Source: Streptomyces sp. V2I9
Lineage (GTDB): Bacteria > Actinomycetota > Actinomycetes > Streptomycetales > Streptomycetaceae
Assembly: GCF_030817475.1 (NCBI RefSeq)
Contig: NZ_JAUSZJ010000002.1
Location: forward strand, 3,450,001 to 3,514,000
DNA length: 64,000 bases
Reading direction: 5' to 3'
Shown: positions 33,475-40,384 of the stretch, piece after piece
Numbering within the stretch: position 1 is the first letter of the stretch
Layout of the letters: each line of letters starts with the position of its first letter
The notes under the pieces: model-generated
Seen by the model: the letters and a program-made list of their open reading frames with translations, nothing else
Databases searched by the model: none
What the model was told of the DNA's origin: nothing
Made by a program: the position numbers and the translations under genes

Positions 33475-33720
33475 TCAGGCCGTCTCCGGAGTGTCCCGCT
33501 TCCGGCCGCGCAACTGACGCAGGACGAGGGCGGCCGAGGTGATCAGCGGCAGCATCCCCGCCACCGCGTCGGCGGTGTTCAGCTTGTCGTGCGTGCCCCT
33601 GGTCCGACGGATCTGCTTCGACGCCCTGATGACCGCGAGCGCGCTGCTGCCCAGGCTCAGCATGAGCCCGACCTTGCCGCCGCGCGCGCCCTTGCCGGGT
33701 GCTGACCGGTTCTTCGCCAT
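33475..33720 (-). CDS. Small Lys/Arg-rich protein with two hydrophobic stretches
   Basis: 81 residues, ATG behind GGAGGTGG. The head is basic (MAKNRSAPGKGARGGKVG), with hydrophobic stretches near residues 19-30 (LMLSLGSSALAV) and 53-68 (VAGMLPLITSAALVLR) and a basic tail. It could be a small membrane-associated protein. No family is recognised. It stands alone between two plus-strand genes. Confidence 0.6.
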   Translation of the reverse strand: MAKNRSAPGKGARGGKVGLMLSLGSSALAVIRASKQIRRTRGTHDKLNTADAVAGMLPLITSAALVLRQLRGRKRDTPETA

Positions 33721-34004
33721 CGGTGCCACCTCCAGGCGGTGGGGCCGGCCCCTTCGCGGGCGGGCCCTCCCCGTCCACGTAACCGGGTGTCCGCCGTGCC
33801 CGCAAACGGACCGGGAGGGGTGCGGCGGCGGGTCCGCACCGGCGGACGTACGACCCCGGTCCGGTGCCCCGCCGCGGCCGCACCGGCACGGCGGTCCCGC
33901 CGTGGCACCCCGGCGACATCCCGCGTTCACGCGGCGTCCGCGCGGGGGTCGCCGGGCCTTGCGAAGGTCCCTCGCGGAAGACCATCACGCAGGAGGGCAC
34001 GTTC

Positions 34005-35501
34005 ATGAACAGATCGAGGGCGCGGCTGCCGCGGCGCGGGGCGCTGCTGCTGGCCGGTGCGCTGGCGGCGGGCACGGTCGTGGCCGGTGCGGGGACCGGC
34101 GCGGCGGCCGCCGACCCGTGCGCCGGGAGCGGTCCGCTGCCGCGGGTCTGCGCCCAGCCGGGCGACCTGATCGACGTCACGCTCGGCGAACTGCACCCGA
34201 CGCAGGCCGTCCTCGGTTTCGACCAGGTCTTCTACAAGCTCGGCCGCTACGGCAGCGACCGCGACGAGGCGGCGGGCGGCGTCAACAAGCGCTTCGACGA
34301 GTGGTGCGAGACCAACGGCCAGGGGGAGGCCGCGTCGGCCGGCCCCGGCGCCCGGCTGGGCGACCCGTCGAGCTTCACCTGCACCGTGCCTCTCGGGCAG
34401 GAGACGCCCGAGACGATCGCGCCGATGAAGACCGCCGTCGTCGGGCCGGGCGGCAAGCTGTACCTCACCGACGGGCACCACACCCTGACGTCCTTCCTGG
34501 AGGGCCCGGACGGCTCGCCCGCGACGCACATCCGGCTCCGCGTCACCGACAACTTCAGCTCGCTGTCCCCCTCCGCGTTCTGGCAGCGGATGACCGCCGA
34601 GAAGAAGGTGTGGCTGCGTGACGAGAACAACCGCCCGCTGACGGTGAACCAGCTGCCGGAGCGCCTCGGGATCACCCACTTCCGCGACGACCCGTACCGC
34701 AGCCTCGTCTACTTCACCCGTGACATCGGCTACGAGGTCCCGGACGGGGCGACGGAGTTCCTGGAGTTCTCGTGGGGGGCCTGGCTGCGCGGCGAGCACG
34801 ATGTGAGCGCGTACGACCTGACCGCTCCGGGCCCGTATCTCGACCTGGTGAAGCGTGCCTCGAAGTCGATGGCCGCGCTCGCCCCCGACGCGGTCGTGGA
34901 CGACGGGAGGACCGCCGCGCAGCTCGGCCGGATCGAGGCATGGAACGGCGGCAAGAAGGAGACCGGCGGGGAGTTCGCCAAGCTGGGGCGTCCGCTGAGC
35001 GACCCCAAGCCGGGCAAGCTCGCCGAGTCCCTGGTCTACAAGTCCCGCATCGTGGCCGCCCCCGCCTGCACCACCAGGGTCACCGGTCCCCGCAGAGGCC
35101 CGCTGACCGTCACGAGCGGCGTCACCTGCCTGGACCGGGCGGCGCAGCGCGGCCCGGTCGTCGTCCGTCCCGGCGCGGCCCTCGTGGTCACCGGCTCCAC
35201 GCTCGACGGCCCGGTCCAGGCCGACCGGGCGGCCGCCGTCCACGTGTGCGGTTCACGGGTGTCCGGCCCGGTCTCGGTGAGCCGTGCGACCGGTCCCGTC
35301 CGCGTGGGGGGTCCGGGCTGCACGGCGAACACCGTCGAGGGCCCGGTCGTCCTCACCGGCAACACCGGCGGGGTGCGGTTCGCCGCCAACACGGTCACCG
35401 GCCCGCTGGTGTGTTCGGCCAACCGTCCCGAACCGGTGGCCGGTCCGGGCCGCGCCAACGAGGTGGGGGGCCCGCGTACGGGGCAGTGCTCCGCGCTCTG
35501 A
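34005..35501 (+). CDS. Secreted ParB/Srx-like protein with repeat C-terminus
   Basis: 498 residues with a signal peptide (RRGALLLAGALAAGTVVAGA, cleavage near AAAA-DP). Residues 45-320 carry a ParB/Srx-like fold of the ParBc_2 kind: VTLGELHPTQAVLGFDQV, VVGPGGKLYLTDGHHTLTSF (D156-G-H-H-T) and FWQRMTAEKKVWL. The C-terminal 130 residues are Gly/Val/Thr-rich repeats (RGPLTVTSG, GPVVVRPGAALVVTGSTLDGPV) resembling beta-helix rungs. ParB-like folds bind CTP or act as nucleases inside cells, so export is unusual. It may act on the wall or in the medium. Start ATG behind AGGAGGG. Confidence 0.85.
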   Translation: MNRSRARLPRRGALLLAGALAAGTVVAGAGTGAAAADPCAGSGPLPRVCAQPGDLIDVTLGELHPTQAVLGFDQVFYKLGRYGSDRDEAAGGVNKRFDEWCETNGQGEAASAGPGARLGDPSSFTCTVPLGQETPETIAPMKTAVVGPGGKLYLTDGHHTLTSFLEGPDGSPATHIRLRVTDNFSSLSPSAFWQRMTAEKKVWLRDENNRPLTVNQLPERLGITHFRDDPYRSLVYFTRDIGYEVPDGATEFLEFSWGAWLRGEHDVSAYDLTAPGPYLDLVKRASKSMAALAPDAVVDDGRTAAQLGRIEAWNGGKKETGGEFAKLGRPLSDPKPGKLAESLVYKSRIVAAPACTTRVTGPRRGPLTVTSGVTCLDRAAQRGPVVVRPGAALVVTGSTLDGPVQADRAAAVHVCGSRVSGPVSVSRATGPVRVGGPGCTANTVEGPVVLTGNTGGVRFAANTVTGPLVCSANRPEPVAGPGRANEVGGPRTGQCSAL

Positions 35502-35566
35502 TCCGGGTGCCGGGCCGCGCGCCGGCCCTGCGCCCGGCCGAACTCCGCGCCGCGGCCCGGCACCGG

Positions 35567-35622
35567 GGCCTCCGACCGTCTCCGCACCGGGCCTCCGGCC
35601 GGTTCCGCACCGGTCGGAGGCC
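35567..35622. terminator. Convergent terminator with 12-bp stem
   Basis: GGCCTCCGACCG (35567-35578) pairs with CGGTCGGAGGCC (35611-35622) across 32 bases, between the ParB-like gene and the convergent PAP2-like gene. Confidence 0.6.
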
Positions 35623-35637
35623 TGGTGGCGTATGTGC

Positions 35638-36291
35638 TCAGACGAACACGTACGCCACCGTGGTCGCCGCCCCCAGACCCGCGCCCGCCACGGTCTGGGC
35701 GACGGTGTGATAGCCGAGGGCGACCCGCGACCAGCAGGCCGCCACCGTCAGCGTGTACGCGGCGAGCCACCAGGGGGAGTGGACGACGGCGAGGAGGGCG
35801 ACCGCCGCCGAGGCCACCGACGCGTCGACCGAGATCTTCCACACCGTGTTGACGGCCAGCAGGCCGATCGTCATCGCCCACAGCGCGAGCATCGCGGCGA
35901 GGATGCCGGTGGGCGCGTTCCCGACCACCATCACCACCGAGCCGCCGCCGATCGAGCCGAGGATCACGAAGAAGATCGGCGCCCGCTTCGTCCGGTCCAC
36001 CACATGGCGGTCGCCCCAGGTGCCACGCCCCCGTTCCCACTCGATGTACCCCGCCGGGATCAGCCCCGCGCAGAGGGCCCCGAGGAGACCCCAGAGCAGC
36101 CCGGTCCAGTCGCCCGCCGCGGCGAGGCCGATGCCGAGCATGCCCGCCAGCAGGACGTTGCGCGGCTGGAGGACGTCGGTGACGGTGCGCGCCACGGACG
36201 GGGTGGTGCTCTCCGGCGCACCGGCACCGGCACCGGGGGCGGGGGCGGTGTCCGGGGAGGTGCCGGTCAGGTCGTGGGTGGTGCCCGTCAT
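35638..36291 (-). CDS. PAP2-superfamily membrane protein, catalytic His replaced
   Basis: 217 residues. After a 30-residue polar head, helices begin at NVLLAGMLGIGLAAAG. The PAP2 layout is visible: DRTKRAPIFF (first motif), KISVDASVASAAVALLAV (second) and CWSRVALGYHTVAQTVAGAGLG (third). In the second motif relatives of this subgroup usually read K-I-S-x-H; here the His is Asp. The third-motif His is kept. It may therefore bind rather than hydrolyse lipid phosphate. Its ATG overlaps the stop of the membrane gene upstream by four bases, so it is the last gene of the HTH-ImmA-membrane operon. Confidence 0.82.
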   Translation of the reverse strand: MTGTTHDLTGTSPDTAPAPGAGAGAPESTTPSVARTVTDVLQPRNVLLAGMLGIGLAAAGDWTGLLWGLLGALCAGLIPAGYIEWERGRGTWGDRHVVDRTKRAPIFFVILGSIGGGSVVMVVGNAPTGILAAMLALWAMTIGLLAVNTVWKISVDASVASAAVALLAVVHSPWWLAAYTLTVAACWSRVALGYHTVAQTVAGAGLGAATTVAYVFV

Positions 36292-37595
36292 GCGCTCGTC
36301 TCCGTCGTGCGGGTGGTCTCGGCCGAGGCCGCCGTGTCCGCCGTGGCTGACGCCGCTGCCGTGGCGGCGGCGAGCACCGCGCGGGCGCGTTCCTCGCCGA
36401 CCGTCCGGTACGCGGCGGCGACCCGTACCAGCCGGGCCACCTCCCCGTCCTGGTCCGCCGCGTGGTGGACGGCGACCGGCGCGGCTCCTCCGGCGGGCGC
36501 GCCGGACACCTTCGCGAGCACGGCGGACCGGAGCCAGTAGGCGTCGGTGAGCGCTTCGGCCCGGCGCGGGTCGTCCGTGTCGCGGGCGGCGGCCGTGACG
36601 GCGGCGTCGAGCAGCCCGTCGGGGACGTAGTGGCGCAGTTTCTCGGCGGCGTCCGCGATGTCGGCGGCCCAGCGGTCCACCCGCAGGTCGGCCGGGACGT
36701 TGAAACGGGTGAGCTCGCGGACCAGCGAGGCGGGCGGGTCGAACGGCTGGTCCGGGAAGACGGTCATCAACTCGTGCCAGAGCGCGTGCAGTTTGACCTG
36801 GGCCCGCCACAGCCGGGCCCGGCGCGCCCCGGCCGCGAACGCGGGGACGGACGCGCCGAGGGCGAAGAAGGCGAACAGCACCAACTGCGCGGCCTCGGTG
36901 ACCCGGTCGAAGCGCAGGGCGAACGCCTCGCTCGGCTCGTCCACCACGCTGATCCACAGGAAGAGGGTGCGACTGACGGTGTAGCCGACACCGATGAACA
37001 TGGCGAAGGTCATCATCCCGAGCCCGATGCGCAGATGGCGCCTCCGGGCGTCGAGGGTGGCCAGCGCCCACTGGAAGGCGCAGACGGCGGACGCGGCCCC
37101 GAGGTAGAGGTAGAAGACGCTCATGTAGAGCGTGGCGCCCCATTCCCCGGCGTGGTCGGAGACGAAGCGGTCCGAGGGCCGGGAGCGGTCGACGACGGTG
37201 AAGAAGAGAACGGTCAGCAGGATCAGCGTGGCGGCGGACGCCTTGGCCGCCAGCTTCTGGACGAGCCGCGCGAACCGTACGTGGCGGGGGACCACGCCTT
37301 CTTCGGGGTAGCCGCCGTAGATGGCCACGATGTAGCTGAGGATGGCCAGAATTGCCACCGTGGCGGTGTAGTGCTTGATGAGGACGGCGAGGTCGGTGAC
37401 GGCGCTGTCGTTCAGGCCGGTGCGCACCGCCTCGGTCTTCGTCCACAGCGCGACGGCGAATCCGGCGTAGCAGCCCCACAGGGCCCGGCGACGGCGGTCC
37501 TCCTCGTCACCCCACAGGGCGGCGGGCATACGCCACAGGGCAACGGCCGTCATCAGGCCGGCTATCAGGTAGCCGGCGAGATCGAGGGGGGTCAC
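36288..37595 (-). CDS. MAB_1171c/DUF6545-type seven-helix membrane protein
   Basis: 435 residues from GTG 37595 (VTPLDLAGYLIAGLMTAVAL); a GTG at 37676 would overlap the protease gene. Seven helices occupy residues 5-260, including ATVAILAILSYIVAIYGGYP, ASAATLILLTVLFFTVV, LRIGLGMMTFAMFIGVGYTV and AAQLVLFAFFALGASVPAF. A soluble domain of about 170 residues follows (LWRAQVKLHALWHELMTVFP, LRVDRWAADIADAAEKLRHY). This arrangement fits the putative-transporter family MAB_1171c. It sits in an operon after an HTH protein and an ImmA/IrrE protease, an order repeated in many streptomycetes. Transport is not shown; sensing is equally possible. Confidence 0.82.
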   Translation of the reverse strand: MTPLDLAGYLIAGLMTAVALWRMPAALWGDEEDRRRRALWGCYAGFAVALWTKTEAVRTGLNDSAVTDLAVLIKHYTATVAILAILSYIVAIYGGYPEEGVVPRHVRFARLVQKLAAKASAATLILLTVLFFTVVDRSRPSDRFVSDHAGEWGATLYMSVFYLYLGAASAVCAFQWALATLDARRRHLRIGLGMMTFAMFIGVGYTVSRTLFLWISVVDEPSEAFALRFDRVTEAAQLVLFAFFALGASVPAFAAGARRARLWRAQVKLHALWHELMTVFPDQPFDPPASLVRELTRFNVPADLRVDRWAADIADAAEKLRHYVPDGLLDAAVTAAARDTDDPRRAEALTDAYWLRSAVLAKVSGAPAGGAAPVAVHHAADQDGEVARLVRVAAAYRTVGEERARAVLAAATAAASATADTAASAETTRTTETSA

Positions 37596-37657
37596 GGCGG
37601 TCTTCGTCCTCGGAGTAGGGGTACGGGTCGGGCCTGCGGGCAGGGCGGTGGCACGTG

Positions 37658-38245
37658 TCAGCCGCGGCCGGTCCACCTGCTCGGGAAGAGAGCGCGCCGA
37701 CGGTGGGCCACCGGGCGGGACAGGGAGTCGTCCAGCCGCCCCACCATGTCATCGGTGGTGAGGTCCCGCGCCATCCGGGGGATCAGCGAGGCACCGAATT
37801 CGGCCATACGTTCGTCGTGGGTGTCGTACTGCGCACGGGCCTGGACCGTGCCGCCGCCGGTGGCGAAGGACGCCGCGGCGTCCGGGGAGATCATCCGGGC
37901 GATCAGCGAGGTGTCGAAGACCGGCAGGAGCGTGCGCAGTCGCTCCGCGTCCAGAGTCGTCCCGTGGTCGAACCATTCGTGGCACAGCTCGTGCAGGACG
38001 ACGTGCTGGGTCTGGTACGCGGTCGGCCTGCGGCGGTAGAGGACGAGGCTGGTGTCGCCGGCCTTCAGCCGCAGTCCGCAGGCGGCGTTGACGCGGGCGA
38101 GACGGTCCGGCATCTCGTGCAGCCGGATCGTGCGCCCGCTCGCCGCCTCCATGTTTGCGACGAGTCCGTCCAGGGTGAAGGGAACCGGGAGGGGCAGGTC
38201 GGCGAGCCCGGCCTCGCACTCTTTCCGCAGTTTCCGCAGGGACAT
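37658..38245 (-). CDS. ImmA/IrrE-family metallopeptidase
   Basis: 195 residues. The zinc-binding motif is H85-E86-L-C-H89 in VVLHELCHEWFDHG, with a candidate third ligand in DERMAEFGASLIPR. The head (MSLRKLRKECEAGLADLPLPVPF) and LVLYRRRPTAYQTQHVV match the family core. ImmA/IrrE enzymes cleave partner HTH repressors in response to DNA damage or other stress (ImmR, DdrO). The partner here is most likely the HTH protein encoded 10 bp upstream. The start is supported by family length; its ribosome binding site is weak. Confidence 0.93.
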   Translation of the reverse strand: MSLRKLRKECEAGLADLPLPVPFTLDGLVANMEAASGRTIRLHEMPDRLARVNAACGLRLKAGDTSLVLYRRRPTAYQTQHVVLHELCHEWFDHGTTLDAERLRTLLPVFDTSLIARMISPDAAASFATGGGTVQARAQYDTHDERMAEFGASLIPRMARDLTTDDMVGRLDDSLSRPVAHRRRALFPSRWTGRG

Positions 38246-38255
38246 GACGAAGACG

Positions 38256-38792
38256 CTACGCCGCGGGGCCCGCCGGACGGCGGTTCCCGGCGGAATCTTC
38301 ACCGTCGTCCGTGCTCCGGCCCGCCGGGCCGCTCTTCTCACGTGCGGCGTCCTCCAGCAGGGACAGGGCGAACCGGAGGAGCTCCGGCGGGAGCCCGTCG
38401 TCGTTCAGCCCCCGGCCGGCCAGGCCGCTGATCTCGCCGGTGCGCCGCTTGGCCAGGAACTGGAGCCCGGCGACGACGTCGTCGACGACCTCGGACTCCT
38501 CCTTGAAGAAGCGCCAGTCCACGCCGAACCCCAGGCCGAGGGCCTTGAGGATGTCCTCGGACGGCTGGGTGACCTTGCCGGCCAGGATGTTGGAGAAGTA
38601 GCTGTGCGACAGCGAGCCGCCGCGGTCGCGGACCAGCTCGGCGAAGACCCGGCCCGAGATCTTCTGGCCGGGGAAGGTCTTCTCGACCATGTACTCGACC
38701 TTTTCCCGCAGGGAGTCGAGGCGGGGCAGCTCGTCCGGAGCGGGCGGCACGACGGGTTCCGGACCGCGATCGTCGCCGTCGTCCTTGGCCAT
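38256..38792 (-). CDS. XRE-like HTH regulator, probable ImmA/IrrE target
   Basis: 178 residues from the ATG behind GGAGG. The HTH region is REKVEYMVEKTFPGQKISG, VFAELVRDRGGSLSHSYFSN and ILAGKVTQPSEDILKALGLGFGVDWRFF (about residues 28-100), followed by a helical C-terminus (VVDDVVAGLQFLAKR, PPELLRFALSLLEDAA) that may dimerise. It is first in the operon and only 10 bp from the ImmA/IrrE gene. In studied pairs the protease cleaves such a repressor to induce a stress regulon. A cleavage site cannot be identified by eye. Confidence 0.88.
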   Translation of the reverse strand: MAKDDGDDRGPEPVVPPAPDELPRLDSLREKVEYMVEKTFPGQKISGRVFAELVRDRGGSLSHSYFSNILAGKVTQPSEDILKALGLGFGVDWRFFKEESEVVDDVVAGLQFLAKRRTGEISGLAGRGLNDDGLPPELLRFALSLLEDAAREKSGPAGRSTDDGEDSAGNRRPAGPAA

Positions 38793-38950
38793 CCGGGCCT
38801 CCACGATTCCCCTCGGAGTCGGAACTGAGCTTGCGCAAACACTCTACGTCACTGTTAACTCGAAAAAACATGGGCAGGGGGCCACGAGGGGAGTCCCTTG
38901 CCCGTGAAAGCCCCGCACCCTGCTGCCCGGAGCCGGGTCCGGACAGGGGT

Positions 38951-38986
38951 GTAGCCCTTCACGACGGGGGATGCGTGAAGGGCTAC
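38951..38986 (+). terminator. Orphan 13-bp hairpin in the HTH/MerR divergent gap
   Basis: GTAGCCCTTCACG pairs perfectly with CGTGAAGGGCTAC across a ten-base loop. No plus-strand gene ends here and no minus-strand gene begins beside it, so it may terminate a small RNA of about 100-130 nt. Confidence 0.45.
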
Positions 38987-39021
38987 GCGTGCATTATGGC
39001 CCCGCGGTCCTCCCGACGACA

Positions 39022-39039
39022 ACTGACCAGTCGGTCAGT
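39022..39039. promoter_or_regulatory. Palindrome ACTGACC-AGTC-GGTCAGT
   Basis: A perfect 7-4-7 inverted repeat of TetR-operator-like form, 200 bp before the MerR-like start. The cognate regulator is unknown. Confidence 0.4.
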
Positions 39040-39239
39040 GAAACGCGGGAAGGTCGCGGGGGTGCGTCCGCCGAGCCCGTGGCAGCCGTCCGAAACTGTT
39101 CCGGCCGCGATAGACATGTCCTCGGCAGGGGCTTAGGGTTTCTTGTGCAGTCACGTGACACAGCGGTACGCAGCCGAGGCGCACCCCGCAGGCGTACGGC
39201 GCCCGGCCCCTCCGGCCGCGCGTGACAGAAGAGGTGCAG

Positions 39240-39587
39240 ATGCCCCCGGAGACCCCCTCGCAGGCCACCGACCGGCTCGACGACGACGATTACCCCGCTT
39301 ACACGATGGGGCGAGCCGCCGAGATGATCGGCGCGACGCCGGGGTTCCTCCGGGCGATCGGCGAAGCCCGCCTGATCACCCCGCTGCGGTCCGAGGGCGG
39401 CCATCGCCGTTACTCCCGCTACCAGTTGCGTATCGCCGCCCGCGCCCGTGAGCTGGTCGACTCCGGCACGCCCATCGACGCGGCCTGCCGCATCGTCATC
39501 CTGGAGGACCAGCTGGAGGAGGCGCTGCGCCTCAACGAGGAACTGCGCGGCCGGTCCGCCCGCTCCGCAGGGCCCGCCGAGCGCTGA
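39240..39587 (+). CDS. MerR-like HTH regulator upstream of the cold-shock gene
   Basis: 115 residues from the ATG 39240 behind GAGGTG; GTG 39222 is in frame but lacks a site. The DNA-binding part is YTMGRAAEMIGATPGFLRAIGEARLITPLRSEGGHRRYSRYQLR, then a short coiled coil (EDQLEEALRLNEELR). Without a ligand domain it resembles BldC/HspR-type small MerR proteins. The same direction and the following cold-shock gene suggest it regulates that operon, but a 349-bp gap separates them. Confidence 0.88.
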   Translation: MPPETPSQATDRLDDDDYPAYTMGRAAEMIGATPGFLRAIGEARLITPLRSEGGHRRYSRYQLRIAARARELVDSGTPIDAACRIVILEDQLEEALRLNEELRGRSARSAGPAER

Positions 39588-39936
39588 CGTGCGCCGTGCC
39601 GCGCGCCGCGGAGCCCCGACGCCGGCCCGGAGAACACCCGCGCGGGCCCGGAAAATATCTGCATTCGTCAGCATAGAATTTCACGCAATGCGCGATGAGG
39701 CTTTTATGTTCCGACACGGCCGGCGATATTGGACACATGCCGCTCCGGCTTCATCGTGCTACTGTTGATCTCAGTTGCAGTTGTGGTTCCCAAAAAACTT
39801 CAAGTGCTCTTGCCGATCGGATGTCGGTAGGCGCACTTTTGTCTTTCCGGTGTTCTTTCCGGACGGGGTAATCATCGCGGCGACGTTGGGCCTGCACAGT
39901 GTGGGCCCGCGGGCTCTGCCCCTAAGGAGATATGAC
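39588..39936 (+). promoter_or_regulatory. Promoter and long leader of the cold-shock gene
   Basis: 349 bp, unusually AT-rich for this genome between 39650 and 39850. TAGAAT and TACTGT (about 39675 and 39762) are -10-like boxes. CTTTCCGG occurs twice (39843-39850, 39855-39862). The leader from about 39770 ends in TAAGGAG six bases before the ATG. Long leaders of csp genes act as cold-responsive switches in other bacteria; a stable structure is not obvious here by eye. Confidence 0.5.
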
Positions 39937-40140
39937 ATGGCTACTGGCACCGTGAAGTGGTTCAACTCGGAAAAGGGCTTCGGCTTCATCGAGCAGGATG
40001 GCGGCGGCGCCGACGTCTTCGCTCACTACAGCAACATCGCCTCCAGCGGCTTCCGTGAGCTGCAGGAGGGCCAGAAGGTGAACTTCGACGTCACGCAGGG
40101 CCAGAAGGGCCCGCAGGCCGAGAACATCACCCCCGCCTGA
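39937..40140 (+). CDS. Cold-shock protein (CspA family)
   Basis: 67 residues, a single OB fold. RNP1 is KGFGFIEQ and RNP2 is [23 protein letters not shown] opens it. It binds single-stranded RNA/DNA and melts secondary structure, supporting translation at low temperature. Canonical CspA has VFVHFS; the A/Y substitutions occur in actinobacterial paralogues. A strong ribosome binding site (TAAGGAG) and a terminator hairpin 25 bp after the stop make it a single-gene transcript with an optional read-through to the helicase. Confidence 0.96.
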   Translation: MATGTVKWFNSEKGFGFIEQDGGGADVFAHYSNIASSGFRELQEGQKVNFDVTQGQKGPQAENITPA

Positions 40141-40164
40141 TCACTCAGGTAGCACTGCGCAGCT

Positions 40165-40192
40165 GGGGCCCGCACCTTGGGGTGCGGGCCCC
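40165..40192 (+). terminator. Terminator between the cold-shock and helicase genes
   Basis: A perfect 12-bp stem (GGGGCCCGCACC with GGTGCGGGCCCC) and TTGG loop start 25 bp after the csp stop. No long T-run follows. Confidence 0.8.
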
Positions 40193-40344
40193 GGCTCGTT
40201 GTCGTTTCCGGGGCTCGCTCTGCGCGCCCCTCGACGGAGCCGCGTCCGGTGTGTTGATTCCCGGCGGCCGGGTTTCGTTTTCTTTTGTCATTTCATCGGC
40301 TCGTTCTTGCGATTCTGGGTGCCGTTCACGGCCGCTTCCCCAAA

Positions 40345-40382
40345 GGAATCCCTCGATACGTGCCCTATCGAGGAAAGGTTCC
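40345..40382 (+). promoter_or_regulatory. Hairpin enclosing the helicase ribosome binding site
   Basis: CCTCGATA (40351-40358) pairs perfectly with TATCGAGG (40366-40373) around a CGTGCCC loop. An outer arm GGAA (40345-40348) pairs with TTCC (40379-40382). The Shine-Dalgarno GAGGAAAGG (40370-40378) is therefore half paired and half in an internal loop, and the ATG is two bases beyond. The T-rich leader upstream (40270-40320) is untypical for this genome. A temperature- or helicase-sensitive switch is inferred. Confidence 0.6.
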
Positions 40383-40384
40383 CT

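Larger units (their letters stand above)
38793..39239. other. Divergent regulatory region with an orphan hairpin
   Basis: 447 bp without a protein gene. It holds an AT-rich start near 38830-38870, the terminator-like hairpin at 38951-38986 that belongs to no neighbouring gene, a 7-4-7 palindrome at 39022-39039 and GTCACGTGAC at 39150-39159. A short RNA starting near 38870 and ending at the hairpin would fit; promoter sequence is not proven. Confidence 0.5.

Noticed and set aside
39150..39159. GTCACGTGAC as a second parS site.
   Set aside because: Only the central CACGTG is shared; the flanking TTT/AAA of parS are missing.
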